Assembly (NCBI GenBank): GCA_905182225.1
Contig: CAJJAJ010000029.1
Span: 1-64,000, forward strand
Reading direction: 5' to 3'
DNA length: 64,000 bases
Origin: an uncultured Aquiluna sp.
GTDB taxonomy: Bacteria; Actinomycetota; Actinomycetes; Actinomycetales; Microbacteriaceae
Made by a program: the position numbers and the translations under genes. Of the stretch, positions 49,781 through 59,841 are shown in pieces. The stretch's first letter is position 1, and each line of letters begins with the position of its first letter. The notes under the pieces are model-generated. The model searched no databases. It was not told the origin of the DNA and was given only the letters and a program-made list of their open reading frames with translations.

Positions 49781-50991
49781 GCAGTTGGCCTTCCGGCATA
49801 TGGCCAAATTTCACCGTAGCGAACCGGAACAATTCTCACGGTTCTAGCTGGGTTTGGAGCTTCCAGCATCATGCCATCACCCAGGTAGATAGCCACGTGG
49901 TACTTGTCGCCGGAAAATGCAGTTTCCTTGCTCCACCAAATTAGATCTCCGCGCTGGACGTCCTGAAACGGAACCAGCCTCTTCGCACGTGCCAACACGT
50001 TGTATTGAGCGGTGGCTGAGTGCCAGCCGATATAAACGCCGGCTGCCGAATAAGCCTTCATCGTGATTCCGGAGCAGTCCCACACATTCGGACCAGAGCC
50101 TCCAAGGACGTATCTTTCACCTAGCTGTTCTTTGGCGAAGGAAATTGCGGTTTCAACCTTTGACCAATCTGGCTCAGCGACGCTGTAAAGCTCTGGGGCA
50201 GTTGGTGCGGACTTCACTAGGTTTTGCCTGCGCTCGGCCTCCAGGCCCTCGATGCGCTGGCGCTCAACATCGTCTGCGGTGTCTTTCAGGGTCGCTAGCT
50301 GGCGCATCATGTTGGCTCGCTCGCGCTCAGATTCTTTCACCTTGGCGATCACTGCGTCTGCCGCCGCTTTGGCTTCAGCAAATATCTTTTCGGCTTCGGC
50401 TTCGAAGCCCTGTAGTTCGTCCTTCGCGCTGGATAGCTCCTCAGCCAATGACTTGGCTTGAGTCTGCTTATCGATTGCTGCCTCGTAGATTGCGCCGGTC
50501 CGCTGAGCAAGCATGTCTTGCATTGTCAGCTGATAAAGCAAATCTTCTGCGTTGCCCGGATTGAAAAATAACTCCAGAGAAGTGTTTCCACTTGCTTGAT
50601 CGCGATACATCTTGCCGACTATTTGCGCCAGTTGAATCTTCGCTTCTTCGGCTTCTGTTGCTGCCAGCTCAACCTTGGACTGCAGTCCGTCAACCTTGGC
50701 TGACATTTGCGCGACTGCTTCCACCGCCTGGTTGTACTCCTCGTTTTTTTGAAGAGCGATTACTTCTAGAGCGTCTGCCTCAATCCGAATGGTTTCCAGA
50801 ATGACCTCGATGCGCTCGACCATTTTTTGTTTTTCTTGGACGTTAGCTTTTGCTGCTGCAACCTCGGCGGCAGTGGGATAGCTGGGCACAGCGTAGGCGG
50901 GCGCCAGCAGGACGCTGGTGAGCAAAATGCCCACTCCAGCAAGAGCTGCGACTACTTGTTTACGACCTAATTTCAAGATTCCTCCGGGCAA
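49777..50991 (-). CDS. NlpC/P60 (C40) peptidoglycan endopeptidase with coiled-coil N-terminus
   Basis: Signal peptide; long coiled coil; VWDCSGITMKAYSAAGV and YHVAIYLGDGMMLEAP. Confidence 0.92.
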   Translation of the reverse strand: MPGGILKLGRKQVVAALAGVGILLTSVLLAPAYAVPSYPTAAEVAAAKANVQEKQKMVERIEVILETIRIEADALEVIALQKNEEYNQAVEAVAQMSAKVDGLQSKVELAATEAEEAKIQLAQIVGKMYRDQASGNTSLELFFNPGNAEDLLYQLTMQDMLAQRTGAIYEAAIDKQTQAKSLAEELSSAKDELQGFEAEAEKIFAEAKAAADAVIAKVKESERERANMMRQLATLKDTADDVERQRIEGLEAERRQNLVKSAPTAPELYSVAEPDWSKVETAISFAKEQLGERYVLGGSGPNVWDCSGITMKAYSAAGVYIGWHSATAQYNVLARAKRLVPFQDVQRGDLIWWSKETAFSGDKYHVAIYLGDGMMLEAPNPARTVRIVPVRYGEIWPYAGRPTA

Positions 50992-51101
50992 TTAGGGTAA
51001 CTGAAAGGCTCAACTAATGACTGAAGGTTTTCTGTGTGTTGCCAACTGGCTATTTGACCAGTAATGTTTACCTCGGTGCTTTTGAAGTTGCCAACTTCAT
51101 G

Positions 51102-51173
51102 GCCCCATCGTTTAGCGGCCTAGGACGCTGCCCTTTCACGGCGGTAGCACGGGTTCGAATCCCGTTGGGGTCA
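51102..51173 (+). tRNA. tRNA-Glu (TTC)
   Basis: Acceptor GGCCCCA/TGGGGTC, anticodon loop CTTTCAC, T-arm GGTTCGAATCC; encoded CCA follows. Confidence 0.95.
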
Positions 51174-51198
51174 CCAGGCGATGTCATTAGCACCATTT

Positions 51199-51272
51199 GA
51201 CCCTGTAGCGCAGTTGGTTAGCGCGCCGCCCTGTCACGGCGGAGGTCGCGAGTTCAAGTCTCGTCAGGGTCG
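51199..51272 (+). tRNA. tRNA-Asp (GTC)
   Basis: Acceptor GACCCTG/CAGGGTC, anticodon loop CTGTCAC. Confidence 0.95.
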
Positions 51273-51307
51273 CTTCGCCTAGTGCGAATGGTGGGGTATT
51301 ACCCCAC

Positions 51308-51380
51308 GGCTCTGTAGCTCAGTTGGTAGAGCGAACGACTGAAAATCGTTAGGTCACCGGATCGACGCCGGTCGGAGCCA
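51308..51380 (+). tRNA. tRNA-Phe (GAA)
   Basis: Acceptor GGCTCTG/CGGAGCC, anticodon loop CTGAAAA. Confidence 0.95.
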
Positions 51381-51399
51381 CATTGGAAGAAGGCGGATA

Positions 51400-52257
51400 G
51401 TGACCATCATTTTTGGCCTACTATCCGCCTTTTCTTATGGCTACGCAGATTTCGTTGGTGCGTTAGCGGCAAAAAGAATTCGTGCTGTTGCTGCAACAAC
51501 CTATTCATTCAGTGTTGGTCTTGTTGTCGCTCTTATTTTGAGCATGTTCGTTGGAGCGGATTATTCTCCCCAAACAATTCAAACGGGAATCTATGCCGGC
51601 GTCTGTTCTGCGGTAGCAATCAGCTGCCTCTATGCAGCACTTGCGCTTGGCCCTATCTCAATCGTTAGTCCTCTAACAGCCGTTGTGTCGGCTGTGATCC
51701 CGGTGGTCTTCGATGTCATAGCTGGGCAAGAACTCTCGAGCTTTGCCGTAACTGCAGTTGTTCTGATTTTGGTGGCAGTGGTTCTGGTCGGGTTTGTTCC
51801 TGGGGACAAAGTCCGCTTGCCATCAATGCCAGCCTTTTTGTATTCCATTGGAGCAGGTCTTGGCTTCTCAGGAATCTTTGTTTTTCTTGACGCCACTGAT
51901 TCTGACTCTGGACTTGCGGCGCTGGTTGTGATGAGGGTTGTTGGACTAATTCTGCTTGTTGGAGGGCTGCTGATTCTGTGGCTAAGGACTCCAAAAAAGG
52001 AGTTCATCGAGAGGCTGACCGACTGGAAACTTGCGGGGCTCGTATTCTTGGCTGGTGTCGGCGATGTGCTGGGAAACGTTACCTTCTTGATTGCGACCAG
52101 GTCCGGTGCTCTAGCCATAGCCGCGGTGCTAACCGCGCTTTACCCAGTTGGAACGATATTGTTAGCCAGAGTCTTTCTGAAAGAGCGCATTGCGGTTTCG
52201 CAAGGTGCTGGAATTGCCTTAGCCCTCGGAGCTTGTGCTCTGTTGGCGGTTGGCTAA
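51400..52257 (+). CDS. EamA/DMT-superfamily transporter
   Basis: About 10 TM segments in two repeats; ALYPVGTILLARVFLKERI. Confidence 0.85.
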   Translation: MTIIFGLLSAFSYGYADFVGALAAKRIRAVAATTYSFSVGLVVALILSMFVGADYSPQTIQTGIYAGVCSAVAISCLYAALALGPISIVSPLTAVVSAVIPVVFDVIAGQELSSFAVTAVVLILVAVVLVGFVPGDKVRLPSMPAFLYSIGAGLGFSGIFVFLDATDSDSGLAALVVMRVVGLILLVGGLLILWLRTPKKEFIERLTDWKLAGLVFLAGVGDVLGNVTFLIATRSGALAIAAVLTALYPVGTILLARVFLKERIAVSQGAGIALALGACALLAVG

Positions 52258-52267
52258 TTAGATAGAA

Positions 52268-53884
52268 ATGAGCAACATGTCAGCACGCAGGCGTTGGATC
52301 GGACTGGTCTTCATCTCAATGGCCATTTCTCTGGTGATCATCGACGGAACCATCGTCAACACAATTTTCCCGGCCATCATTGAGGAACTTGATTTGTCAT
52401 CCACTGAGGTTCAGTGGGTTCAAGAAAGCTACATCTTGGTCTTTGCCTCCTTGCTGTTGGTCTTTGGCTCACTTGCCGACCGCTTCGGCAGAAAGCGAAT
52501 TCTAAACCTTGGAATCGTGGTCTTCATCATCGCTTCGGTTTGGGCTGGTCTGACCGAGTCTTCAACCGAGTTGATTTTGGCAAGGGTTGTTCAAGGCGTC
52601 GGTGGTGCGATGGTGCTCCCAACAACACTTTCTCTGGTCAATGCAAACTTCCAGGGCCGCGAACGCGGAATTGCATTTGGAATTTGGGGATCAACTATCG
52701 GTGGCATGGTGGCCGTTGGTCCGGTACTTGGCGGCTGGTTGGCAACAGACTTTACTTGGCGCTGGGCGTTCATGATCAACCTGCCGCTTGGAATCATTAT
52801 TTTGGCCGGGCTTCTTTGGCTAGTTCCAGAATCAAAGTCTCCGCAGCGTGCCGGTGGCATCGACTGGATCGGAGCAGTTATCTCCGTGGTCATGTTCTCG
52901 ACCTTGGTGTTTGGTCTTATTGAAGGACGCATCTACGGCTGGTGGGCACAAACTGACAAGCAGTTCAGTCTCGGTGACTTTGCGTGGCCGGCGGACTCAA
53001 TTTCGGTTATTCCAGTTGCCCTTGCTGTATCGATTATTGCGAGCGTTGCGTTTGTGCGCTGGGAAATCAGACAGGAAAAGGCTCACAAAAACGTGATCCT
53101 GGATCTCGGTCTATTTTCAATTACTTCATTTAGAAACGGCTCTATCGCAGCCGGAATCATCTCGATGGGTGAGTTTGGAATCTTGTTCGCACTGCCACTT
53201 TGGCTGCAAAACGTTCTCGGTCTTTCCCCGGTCAGCTCAGGCTTAGTTTTGCTTTGGCTTGCAGGAGGCGCCTTCTTGGCAAGTGCCATCGGTGGCGCAA
53301 TGAGCGGCAAATTGCCTCCGGCAAGAGCCGTCCAGGCTGGAGTGCTGCTTGAATTGGTAGCCGTGATCGGCATCGCGCTTCTGGCCAGCACCGAAAGCGG
53401 CTGGGTCGCGGTTGCTCCGCTGCTGTTCATTTATGGAATCGGTATTGGTTTGGCCACGGCCCAACTAACCGGAGTTGTGATGCAGGATGTGCCGATGGAG
53501 CAAAACGGCCAAGGCTCGGGATCACAATCTACTGTCCGTCAGGTTGGTTCGGCACTGGGTATCGCAGTCCTTGGATCGATGCTATTCACCGGGGTTCAAG
53601 GAAACTTGGAAACCAGGTTGCAGGACACCGGGTTAACTGCCCAGCAGCAGACGCAGGTTATTGAACTTGTTGTTGACTCTGCCGGAGGAGCAATCCCGGT
53701 ACTCGATGAAATACTTCTTCCTCAGCAGGTTTCCCAAGAGGTGGTTGACGAAGTCATCTACCAGTCCGGTGAGGCCTTCACAGAGGGTGTTCACTTGGCT
53801 GCTTGGGCGGCAAGTTTGTTCTTGTTCTTGGGCTTCCTGTCAACCTTCCAGCTTGGAAGAAAATCAAAGGTGCCGCTCGCATAA
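52268..53884 (+). CDS. MFS transporter, DHA2/EmrB-like
   Basis: IDGTIVNTIFPAIIEELDLSSTEVQWVQESYIL; GSLADRFGRKR; GGWLATDFTWRWAFMINLPLG. Confidence 0.9.
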   Translation: MSNMSARRRWIGLVFISMAISLVIIDGTIVNTIFPAIIEELDLSSTEVQWVQESYILVFASLLLVFGSLADRFGRKRILNLGIVVFIIASVWAGLTESSTELILARVVQGVGGAMVLPTTLSLVNANFQGRERGIAFGIWGSTIGGMVAVGPVLGGWLATDFTWRWAFMINLPLGIIILAGLLWLVPESKSPQRAGGIDWIGAVISVVMFSTLVFGLIEGRIYGWWAQTDKQFSLGDFAWPADSISVIPVALAVSIIASVAFVRWEIRQEKAHKNVILDLGLFSITSFRNGSIAAGIISMGEFGILFALPLWLQNVLGLSPVSSGLVLLWLAGGAFLASAIGGAMSGKLPPARAVQAGVLLELVAVIGIALLASTESGWVAVAPLLFIYGIGIGLATAQLTGVVMQDVPMEQNGQGSGSQSTVRQVGSALGIAVLGSMLFTGVQGNLETRLQDTGLTAQQQTQVIELVVDSAGGAIPVLDEILLPQQVSQEVVDEVIYQSGEAFTEGVHLAAWAASLFLFLGFLSTFQLGRKSKVPLA

Positions 53885-53916
53885 CTGGAGCGTTTTTCAT
53901 TGGCTAGGCTTGGGTT

Positions 53917-54300
53917 GTGTCTGAAAACTGGAGAATGGCAGGATACGTCTTTATTGGAGGCGCCCTAGGAACAATGCTTCGGTATTTTCTATCAGAAGCG
54001 ATTTCTGTTACCGCTGAATTTCCCACCGGTGAGTTGATAGCACTGACCACTATCAACCTTCTTGGCGCTCACTTTTTAGGTCTAACCGCAAGACTTCCCT
54101 ACTTCCAAACTTTGTGGTGCAAGTGGCTGTGGGCCTACGGCTTCGCCGGTGGCTTTACCACCATGAGCGCGGTGACGCTCTTTGCGGACATAAACGGGCT
54201 TACCTGGGAGATTTTCGCAATGATGTTTGGTGGCATTGCTAGCTACGGCGCGGGCTGGCACCTTGGCAGAAGGATTCAGCAAAGGGCTGACGCAAAATGA
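53917..54300 (+). CDS. crcB: Fluoride channel FluC/CrcB-like subunit
   Basis: GGALGTMLRYFLSE; NLLGAHFLG; GFAGGFTTMSA; GTG start. Confidence 0.85.
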   Translation: MSENWRMAGYVFIGGALGTMLRYFLSEAISVTAEFPTGELIALTTINLLGAHFLGLTARLPYFQTLWCKWLWAYGFAGGFTTMSAVTLFADINGLTWEIFAMMFGGIASYGAGWHLGRRIQQRADAK

Positions 54301-54644
54301 GTAACCCGATCTTGATGACGCTTTTGATTGGTGTTTTTGGTGGCTTAGGAAGCATCGCACGGGTATTCATGATTCGGTGGGCCGGAGTATTGCCCTTTGG
54401 CCTCTTCCTCACAAATGCCGTGGCAGCGGCTTTGGTTGGTTACATCCACGCGGGAAACTTCGCACAGGATTACCTGGTAATCGGCATTGTTGGACTAGCT
54501 GGCGGCCTATCTACCTTCTCAGGCATAGCTAGGGCTGGCTTTGATTTCTACCATCGCGGACGAATAGCCCAAATGCTCTTGACAGGGGCGATCAGCATAG
54601 TTGTTCCACTACTTACCCTCACACTGGCTTTGAGGTTCACTTAG
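54297..54644 (+). CDS. crcB: Fluoride channel FluC/CrcB-like subunit (second copy)
   Basis: GGLGSIARVFMIRW; TNAVAAALVGYI; GLAGGLSTFSGIARAG; 4-bp overlap with the first copy. Confidence 0.85.
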   Translation: MSNPILMTLLIGVFGGLGSIARVFMIRWAGVLPFGLFLTNAVAAALVGYIHAGNFAQDYLVIGIVGLAGGLSTFSGIARAGFDFYHRGRIAQMLLTGAISIVVPLLTLTLALRFT

Positions 54645-54729
54645 CCCTGTTAGACTTTGTAAGTAGATTCCCACAGGTTTCCTGGGTAGCGGTTTTACCC
54701 AGATTAGTTAGAGAAAAAGGGGGCTCGCC

Positions 54730-54915
54730 ATGGGGCGTGGCCGTCAAAAAGCTAAGAACACCAAGGTTGCCAGAGAGCTTAAGTACTACAGCCCGGCAAC
54801 CGATTACTCTGCGCTTGAAGCAGAACTCAGTCACGCACCAGAGGGTGAGCCTCAATATGAGGACAAATGGGCTGACCTGTATGACGACGAAGAGACCGAA
54901 GAAGAGCCTGCCTAG
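54730..54915 (+). CDS. DUF3073 domain protein
   Basis: MGRGRQKAKNTKVARELKYYSPATDYSALEAEL. Confidence 0.9.
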   Translation: MGRGRQKAKNTKVARELKYYSPATDYSALEAELSHAPEGEPQYEDKWADLYDDEETEEEPA

Positions 54916-55296
54916 CTACCAAGCAGTTGCAGCAACAACCAGCCCAACTAAAATCTCGAGATTGATTCTAGAATCCGAGTAGTCCTCGGTCATTGCGAAA
55001 CTTTCACCATCTTCAGAGGCAATTCGAACCGTTAAGTCCGCATTCTCAAGATAAGCAACTGCCTCTTGCTTGCTCATTCCAATAACCTGACATCCGGCCA
55101 ACTTGGTCTCGGCATGCTTTTCAGAGAATTGATCGGGACTGGTGTCAATGAAGCAAAGCTCGTTTGGAGAATCAAGAACACTTGAAACTGAAGCGTTGCT
55201 TGCCCCGGTTATCAGGCCAATCACGAATGCGGCCGAAGCCAGCAGCAAGCCAATTGCCGCGACAACGGCAGTTTGTTTATTTGGCATACTCCCCAA
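54916..55296 (-). CDS. Hypothetical membrane-anchored protein
   Basis: N-terminal TM plus small domain with CQVIGMSKQEAVAYLENADLTVRIASEDGESF. Confidence 0.6.
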   Translation of the reverse strand: MGSMPNKQTAVVAAIGLLLASAAFVIGLITGASNASVSSVLDSPNELCFIDTSPDQFSEKHAETKLAGCQVIGMSKQEAVAYLENADLTVRIASEDGESFAMTEDYSDSRINLEILVGLVVAATAW

Positions 55297-56383
55297 CTAG
55301 TCGGACCGAGCCGCCGTGCGTGCCCTTCGCGGAAGACAAATATCCTTTTGATTCTGCGTTTTCAGGCTTTGGCTCTATTGCACCTAGTTGCCAGCTTGAG
55401 ACGCCAAGCTCTCTAAGGCTTCCCATGATTGCGGAAGCACTGTCCTCACGAACGACAATTGCAAAGCCAAGACCTAGGTTCCAAGTTGATTCCAAGTCAA
55501 ATAGGTCGATGCCAGCTGACTCAGCAAGAACCTGGAAGACCGGTTGTGGCTGCCAGGTTGAGCGCTGAACATCCAAGGAAACATGAGCAGGTAAAACTCT
55601 AGAAAGGTTTGCCGCAATGCCACCCCCGGTGATGTGGCTCATGGTCGAGAACTTATTTTGGTAGCGAACATCTTGAAGCAGCTTGTTTAGAACTCCGGTA
55701 TAGAGGGCGGTTGGCTCCAAAAGTTCTTCGCCCAAAGTTCTTCCAAACTCCGCAATCAGATCGGTGTATTGCCAGTTGTTATCGGCAACAATCTTTCGAA
55801 CCAATGAGTAGCCATTTGAGTGCAAGCCCGATGATTGCAGCCCTAAAACGACATCGCCAACTTGGACTTTTTCGCTAGATAGAATCTTGTCCTTTTCAAC
55901 GACTCCGACTGCGGCCCCCGCCACGTCATACTCGTTGGGCTCTAGGAGTCCTGGGTGTTCGGCCGTTTCGCCACCAACTAGGGCTACATCCACAGCCTTA
56001 CAGGCCTTAGCGATCCCTCTGACAATGTCTGCTATTCGCGCCGGCTCCAATTGACCGCAGGCTATGTAATCGGTCATAAACAAACTGCGAGCGCCGGTTA
56101 CCACGATGTCGTCAACAACCATGCCCACTAAGTCTTGGCCAATGGTGTCGTGCTTATCCATCGCTTGAGCGATGGCAACCTTTGTGCCAACGCCGTCGGT
56201 AGAGGTTGCAAGAATTGGGTGGTCGTAGGATTTCAAGATGCTGGCGTCGATCATGCCGGCAAAGCCGCCAAATCCGCCGAGAACCAGATTGTTGTGGGTG
56301 GCCGAAACAGCCTGTTTCATAAGTTCTACGGCTTTGTCACCGGCTTCAGTGTCAACTCCAGAGGCTGCGTAGGGATTGGTCAT
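55277..56383 (-). CDS. purM: Phosphoribosylformylglycinamidine cyclo-ligase
   Basis: YAASGVDTEAGDKAVELMK; STDGVGTK; GGETAEHPG; HITGGGIAANLSRVLP. Confidence 0.94.
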   Translation of the reverse strand: MTNPYAASGVDTEAGDKAVELMKQAVSATHNNLVLGGFGGFAGMIDASILKSYDHPILATSTDGVGTKVAIAQAMDKHDTIGQDLVGMVVDDIVVTGARSLFMTDYIACGQLEPARIADIVRGIAKACKAVDVALVGGETAEHPGLLEPNEYDVAGAAVGVVEKDKILSSEKVQVGDVVLGLQSSGLHSNGYSLVRKIVADNNWQYTDLIAEFGRTLGEELLEPTALYTGVLNKLLQDVRYQNKFSTMSHITGGGIAANLSRVLPAHVSLDVQRSTWQPQPVFQVLAESAGIDLFDLESTWNLGLGFAIVVREDSASAIMGSLRELGVSSWQLGAIEPKPENAESKGYLSSAKGTHGGSVRLVGEYAK

Positions 56384-57879
56384 GAGTTGTGCACGTGCCC
56401 CTCTGCCTCGATGGTTGCCACTGAGCGTTCCAACAGGTTCTTGCCCAAACGATCTGCGGCGGGGAGCTCTATTGGATATTTACCGGTGAAACACGCGGTG
56501 CAGAGCTTTTCCTCTGGTTGGTTGGTCGCTTCGACCATCCCATCCTTGGAAAGGTAACCGAGAGAATCCGCTCCGATTGATTGCCTAATGTCATCCATGG
56601 CAAGACCAGAAGCTAACAATTCCGCTCTCGATGCAAAATCAATACCGTAGAAACATGGCCAGGTGATTGGCGGGCTAGAAATTCGAACGTGAACCTCGGC
56701 CGCTCCTGCTTCTTTCAGCATCTTTACCAGAGCGCGCTGAGTATTACCTCTAACGATCGAATCGTCCACCACAATTAGGCGCTTGCCCGCAATTACCGCC
56801 TTGAGCGGATTCAGTTTCAGCCTGATGCCCAATTGGCGAATTGTCTGGGAGGGCTCAATGAAGGTTCTTCCTACGTAAGCATTCTTTACCAGTCCGTGCC
56901 CAAAAGGAATACCGGACTGTTCGCTGTAGCCGATGGCAGCAGGTGTTCCAGACTCTGGAGTCGGCATGACCAAGTCGGCCTCGACTGGATGCTCTTTGGC
57001 TAAGGTTCGACCCATTTCAACTCTTGCCTCGTAAACCACGCGACCACTTATCGCCGTGTCGGGTCTGGCTAGATACACATACTCAAACACGCAGCCGGCT
57101 CGTTTTTCCTCAGCAAACTTAGAAGATCGAAGTCCATTTTCGTCAATAGCAATCAGTTCGCCTGGCTCAACCTCGCGAACGTAAGAAGCTCCAACAATAT
57201 CGAGTGCAGCCGACTCGGATGCAACCACCCAGCCGCGCTCTAATCGTCCAAGAACAAGCGGCCTGACGCCTTGAGGGTCTCTTGCCGCATACAAAGTTGA
57301 TTCATCCATGAACACCAGGCAGTAAGCACCCTTGACTTTTGGTAGTAGCTCAATCGCAGTTTGCTCCAGAGAGCTATCCGGGTTTCCAGTTAGAAGCGCG
57401 GTCAGCACAGCGGTGTCAGTGGTATTACCCCCGCGAAGTTCCGATTCGTGTTTCGGGTAGCGCACATCGAGCAGTTCTAGTAGCTCAGCGGTGTTAGTCA
57501 GGTTGCCGTTGTGGCCAAGTGCGACAGTGCCGTAGGCAGTCCTTCCAAGGGTTGGCTGAGCATTTCTCCAATGCGAAGCACCCGTGGTTGAGTAACGAGT
57601 GTGGCCGACGGCAATGTGGCCCTTCAGGGATTCCAGTGCCGCCTCGTTAAAAACCTGTGAAACCAGCCCCATGTCTTTATAAACCAAAATGTTTTCACCG
57701 GTGGAAGTCGCAATGCCGGCAGACTCTTGACCTCGGTGCTGAAGTGCGTAAAGACCAAAATAAGTAAGTTTAGAAACTTCTTCGCCAGGCGCCCAGACTC
57801 CAAAAACTCCGCACTGGTCCTGCGGACCTTTCTCGCCGGGGAGAATGTCGTGGTTTAGTTTTCCGTCACCGCGCATCAC
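56380..57879 (-). CDS. purF: Amidophosphoribosyltransferase
   Basis: CGVFGVWAPGEE; LQHRGQESAGIA; VVDDSIVRGNT. Confidence 0.95.
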   Translation of the reverse strand: MMRGDGKLNHDILPGEKGPQDQCGVFGVWAPGEEVSKLTYFGLYALQHRGQESAGIATSTGENILVYKDMGLVSQVFNEAALESLKGHIAVGHTRYSTTGASHWRNAQPTLGRTAYGTVALGHNGNLTNTAELLELLDVRYPKHESELRGGNTTDTAVLTALLTGNPDSSLEQTAIELLPKVKGAYCLVFMDESTLYAARDPQGVRPLVLGRLERGWVVASESAALDIVGASYVREVEPGELIAIDENGLRSSKFAEEKRAGCVFEYVYLARPDTAISGRVVYEARVEMGRTLAKEHPVEADLVMPTPESGTPAAIGYSEQSGIPFGHGLVKNAYVGRTFIEPSQTIRQLGIRLKLNPLKAVIAGKRLIVVDDSIVRGNTQRALVKMLKEAGAAEVHVRISSPPITWPCFYGIDFASRAELLASGLAMDDIRQSIGADSLGYLSKDGMVEATNQPEEKLCTACFTGKYPIELPAADRLGKNLLERSVATIEAEGHVHNS

Positions 57880-58157
57880 TGACTCACTCTGTTGACTACT
57901 GCTCGTTTGGTGCGACGCGAGGAAATTAGGTCAAAGGCAATTGCAAACACAACACCTAGACCAAGCCCGAGGCTTCCCAGAGCCACCAGCAACAAGCCAA
58001 GAACATTCGCATTAGATCTAGTGGCATCAGGAATAAGCAGGTTCAAACCAAAAGCCAGCAAAACCCCAAGCACTGCACCTGTTAGCGCGAAGGCTAGAAC
58101 CTTGGGCGCGCGACGGATTTCTACTTCCTCAGATTTGTCTTGATTTTTTTTGGCCAC
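57876..58157 (-). CDS. Hypothetical two-TM membrane protein
   Basis: Two TM helices between charged termini; 4-bp overlap with purF. Confidence 0.65.
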   Translation of the reverse strand: MAKKNQDKSEEVEIRRAPKVLAFALTGAVLGVLLAFGLNLLIPDATRSNANVLGLLLVALGSLGLGLGVVFAIAFDLISSRRTKRAVVNRVSQ

Positions 58158-58209
58158 GGCTCAATATAATCACGCAATTGCCGCTCGCTACCGAATCAGA
58201 ACGAAACGG

Positions 58210-58551
58210 CTAACTTTTGGATGGAAAAACCCTTGCCAGCTCACTAGTTTTTTCACCGGAGAAATGGCAGCCAGGCTTCGTTCTAGCCTCGTCAAAAGTC
58301 ATGTCACCCGAGCAAAGTGCGATAAACACCTCTGGACTAAGCTCCACAACATTTGGTGGGGTGCCCCTGCGGTGATTCATGCCCTCGATGCATTGAACTG
58401 CCCCAAATGGTGGCACTCGTAATTCAACCGTTCCACCGCGGTGGTTTTTTTCAATCTGCTGCAGCAAGTATCGAACTGCAGTTGGCAGTTGTTCCGCAAG
58501 ATCGGCCATGGCAGCTTGCCCATCCGATTCCGAAATCTGTTTTCCTGCCAT
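58210..58551 (-). CDS. Sterol carrier (SCP2-like) family protein
   Basis: VELRVPPFGAVQCIEGMNHRRGTPPNVVELSPEVFIALCSGDMTF; divergent from purD. Confidence 0.78.
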   Translation of the reverse strand: MAGKQISESDGQAAMADLAEQLPTAVRYLLQQIEKNHRGGTVELRVPPFGAVQCIEGMNHRRGTPPNVVELSPEVFIALCSGDMTFDEARTKPGCHFSGEKTSELARVFPSKS

Positions 58552-58605
58552 CTAACAATTATGGCGAGTGTGGCCGGACTTACTCGAATTGGTAAACTCT
58601 TGCAA

Positions 58606-59841
58606 ATGAAGATTTTGGTCGTAGGTTCCGGTGCAAGAGAGCACGCGATTATCAAGGCGCTTATCAGAACCGGCACCGATGCCAACGACATCGTTTGTGC
58701 TCCAGGAAACAAATACATAGCCAAACAGGTCGAGGTTCGAGCCCTTGATGATGCCTGTGACAAGCTTGCGGTCACCAGAATTGCCCTCGAAGAAGCAGTT
58801 GACTTGGCCGTTATCGGCCCGGAGGCACCGCTGGTTGCCGGAGTGGCAGACGCCCTTCGAACCCAAGGTATTCAAGTTTTTGGGCCGAATCAAAAGGCTG
58901 CTGCCCTAGAGGGAAGCAAGCAGTTTGCCAAAGAGGTAATGGCCGCTCAGGACATCCCAACCGGAATGTCCAGACGCTGCGACACAATCTCAGAAGTACA
59001 AGCAGCAATGGACCAGTTTGGCGCTCCCTATGTGATTAAGGCCGACGGACTTGCGGCAGGAAAGGGTGTTGTTGTCACTCGAGACAAACAAGAAGCCCTT
59101 GATCACGCAGCCAAGTTTTTGGACGAGGGCGTTTTAGTCGAGGAGTTTTTGGAGGGCGAAGAGGTAAGCCTGTTTTTCCTTTCTGACGGAACGAACGTCA
59201 TGCCACTTAGTCCTGCCCAGGATTACAAGCGGGCATTTGATAACAATGAGGGCCCAAACACCGGTGGCATGGGAGCCTACTCGCCACTTCCATGGCTTCC
59301 CGAGGGCTTCGTCGCGGAAGTCACAAAAAGAATTGCTCAGCCCACAATCAATGAACTAAAGAAGCTAGACGCTGAATTTATTGGTCTGCTCTACTGCGGA
59401 CTGATCATTACGGACCGCGGAATCAGGGTCATTGAATACAACGCTCGATTTGGTGACCCGGAGACTCAAGTTGTGTTGGCAAGGCTGACAACGAATCTTG
59501 CCGAGTTACTAATGAGTGCCGCCAGCGGCAAATTAGATGTTGGACCGGTAGCCGAGTTTTCAGACAAGGTTGCGGTGACCGTTGTCCTAGCATCTGAGGG
59601 GTACCCGGTAACAAGTGCGCCAGTTCGTGAAGTCAGCGGCATTGAAAGTGCCGAGAGTATGGACGATGTTGAAATCTGTAAGGCCGGTGACACCGGAAGA
59701 GTGCTTTCGGTTGTTGGCCTTGCCGATTCATTTCCAGAGGCTAGGGCACTTGCCTACGAGGGCATGTCCAGAATCAAGCTCGAAGGCTCGCACTTCCGCA
59801 CCGACATTGCGCTAAAGCTTCAAGAGAAAGCTGCCGGCTAA
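58606..59841 (+). CDS. purD: Phosphoribosylamine-glycine ligase
   Basis: MKILVVGSGAREHAI start; ATP-grasp YVIKADGLAAGKGVVV; EYNARFGDPETQ. Confidence 0.95.
   Translation: MKILVVGSGAREHAIIKALIRTGTDANDIVCAPGNKYIAKQVEVRALDDACDKLAVTRIALEEAVDLAVIGPEAPLVAGVADALRTQGIQVFGPNQKAAALEGSKQFAKEVMAAQDIPTGMSRRCDTISEVQAAMDQFGAPYVIKADGLAAGKGVVVTRDKQEALDHAAKFLDEGVLVEEFLEGEEVSLFFLSDGTNVMPLSPAQDYKRAFDNNEGPNTGGMGAYSPLPWLPEGFVAEVTKRIAQPTINELKKLDAEFIGLLYCGLIITDRGIRVIEYNARFGDPETQVVLARLTTNLAELLMSAASGKLDVGPVAEFSDKVAVTVVLASEGYPVTSAPVREVSGIESAESMDDVEICKAGDTGRVLSVVGLADSFPEARALAYEGMSRIKLEGSHFRTDIALKLQEKAAG

Noticed and set aside
51630-52118. 162-aa - strand ORF
   Set aside because: Antisense to the EamA transporter; composition looks like a shadow frame.
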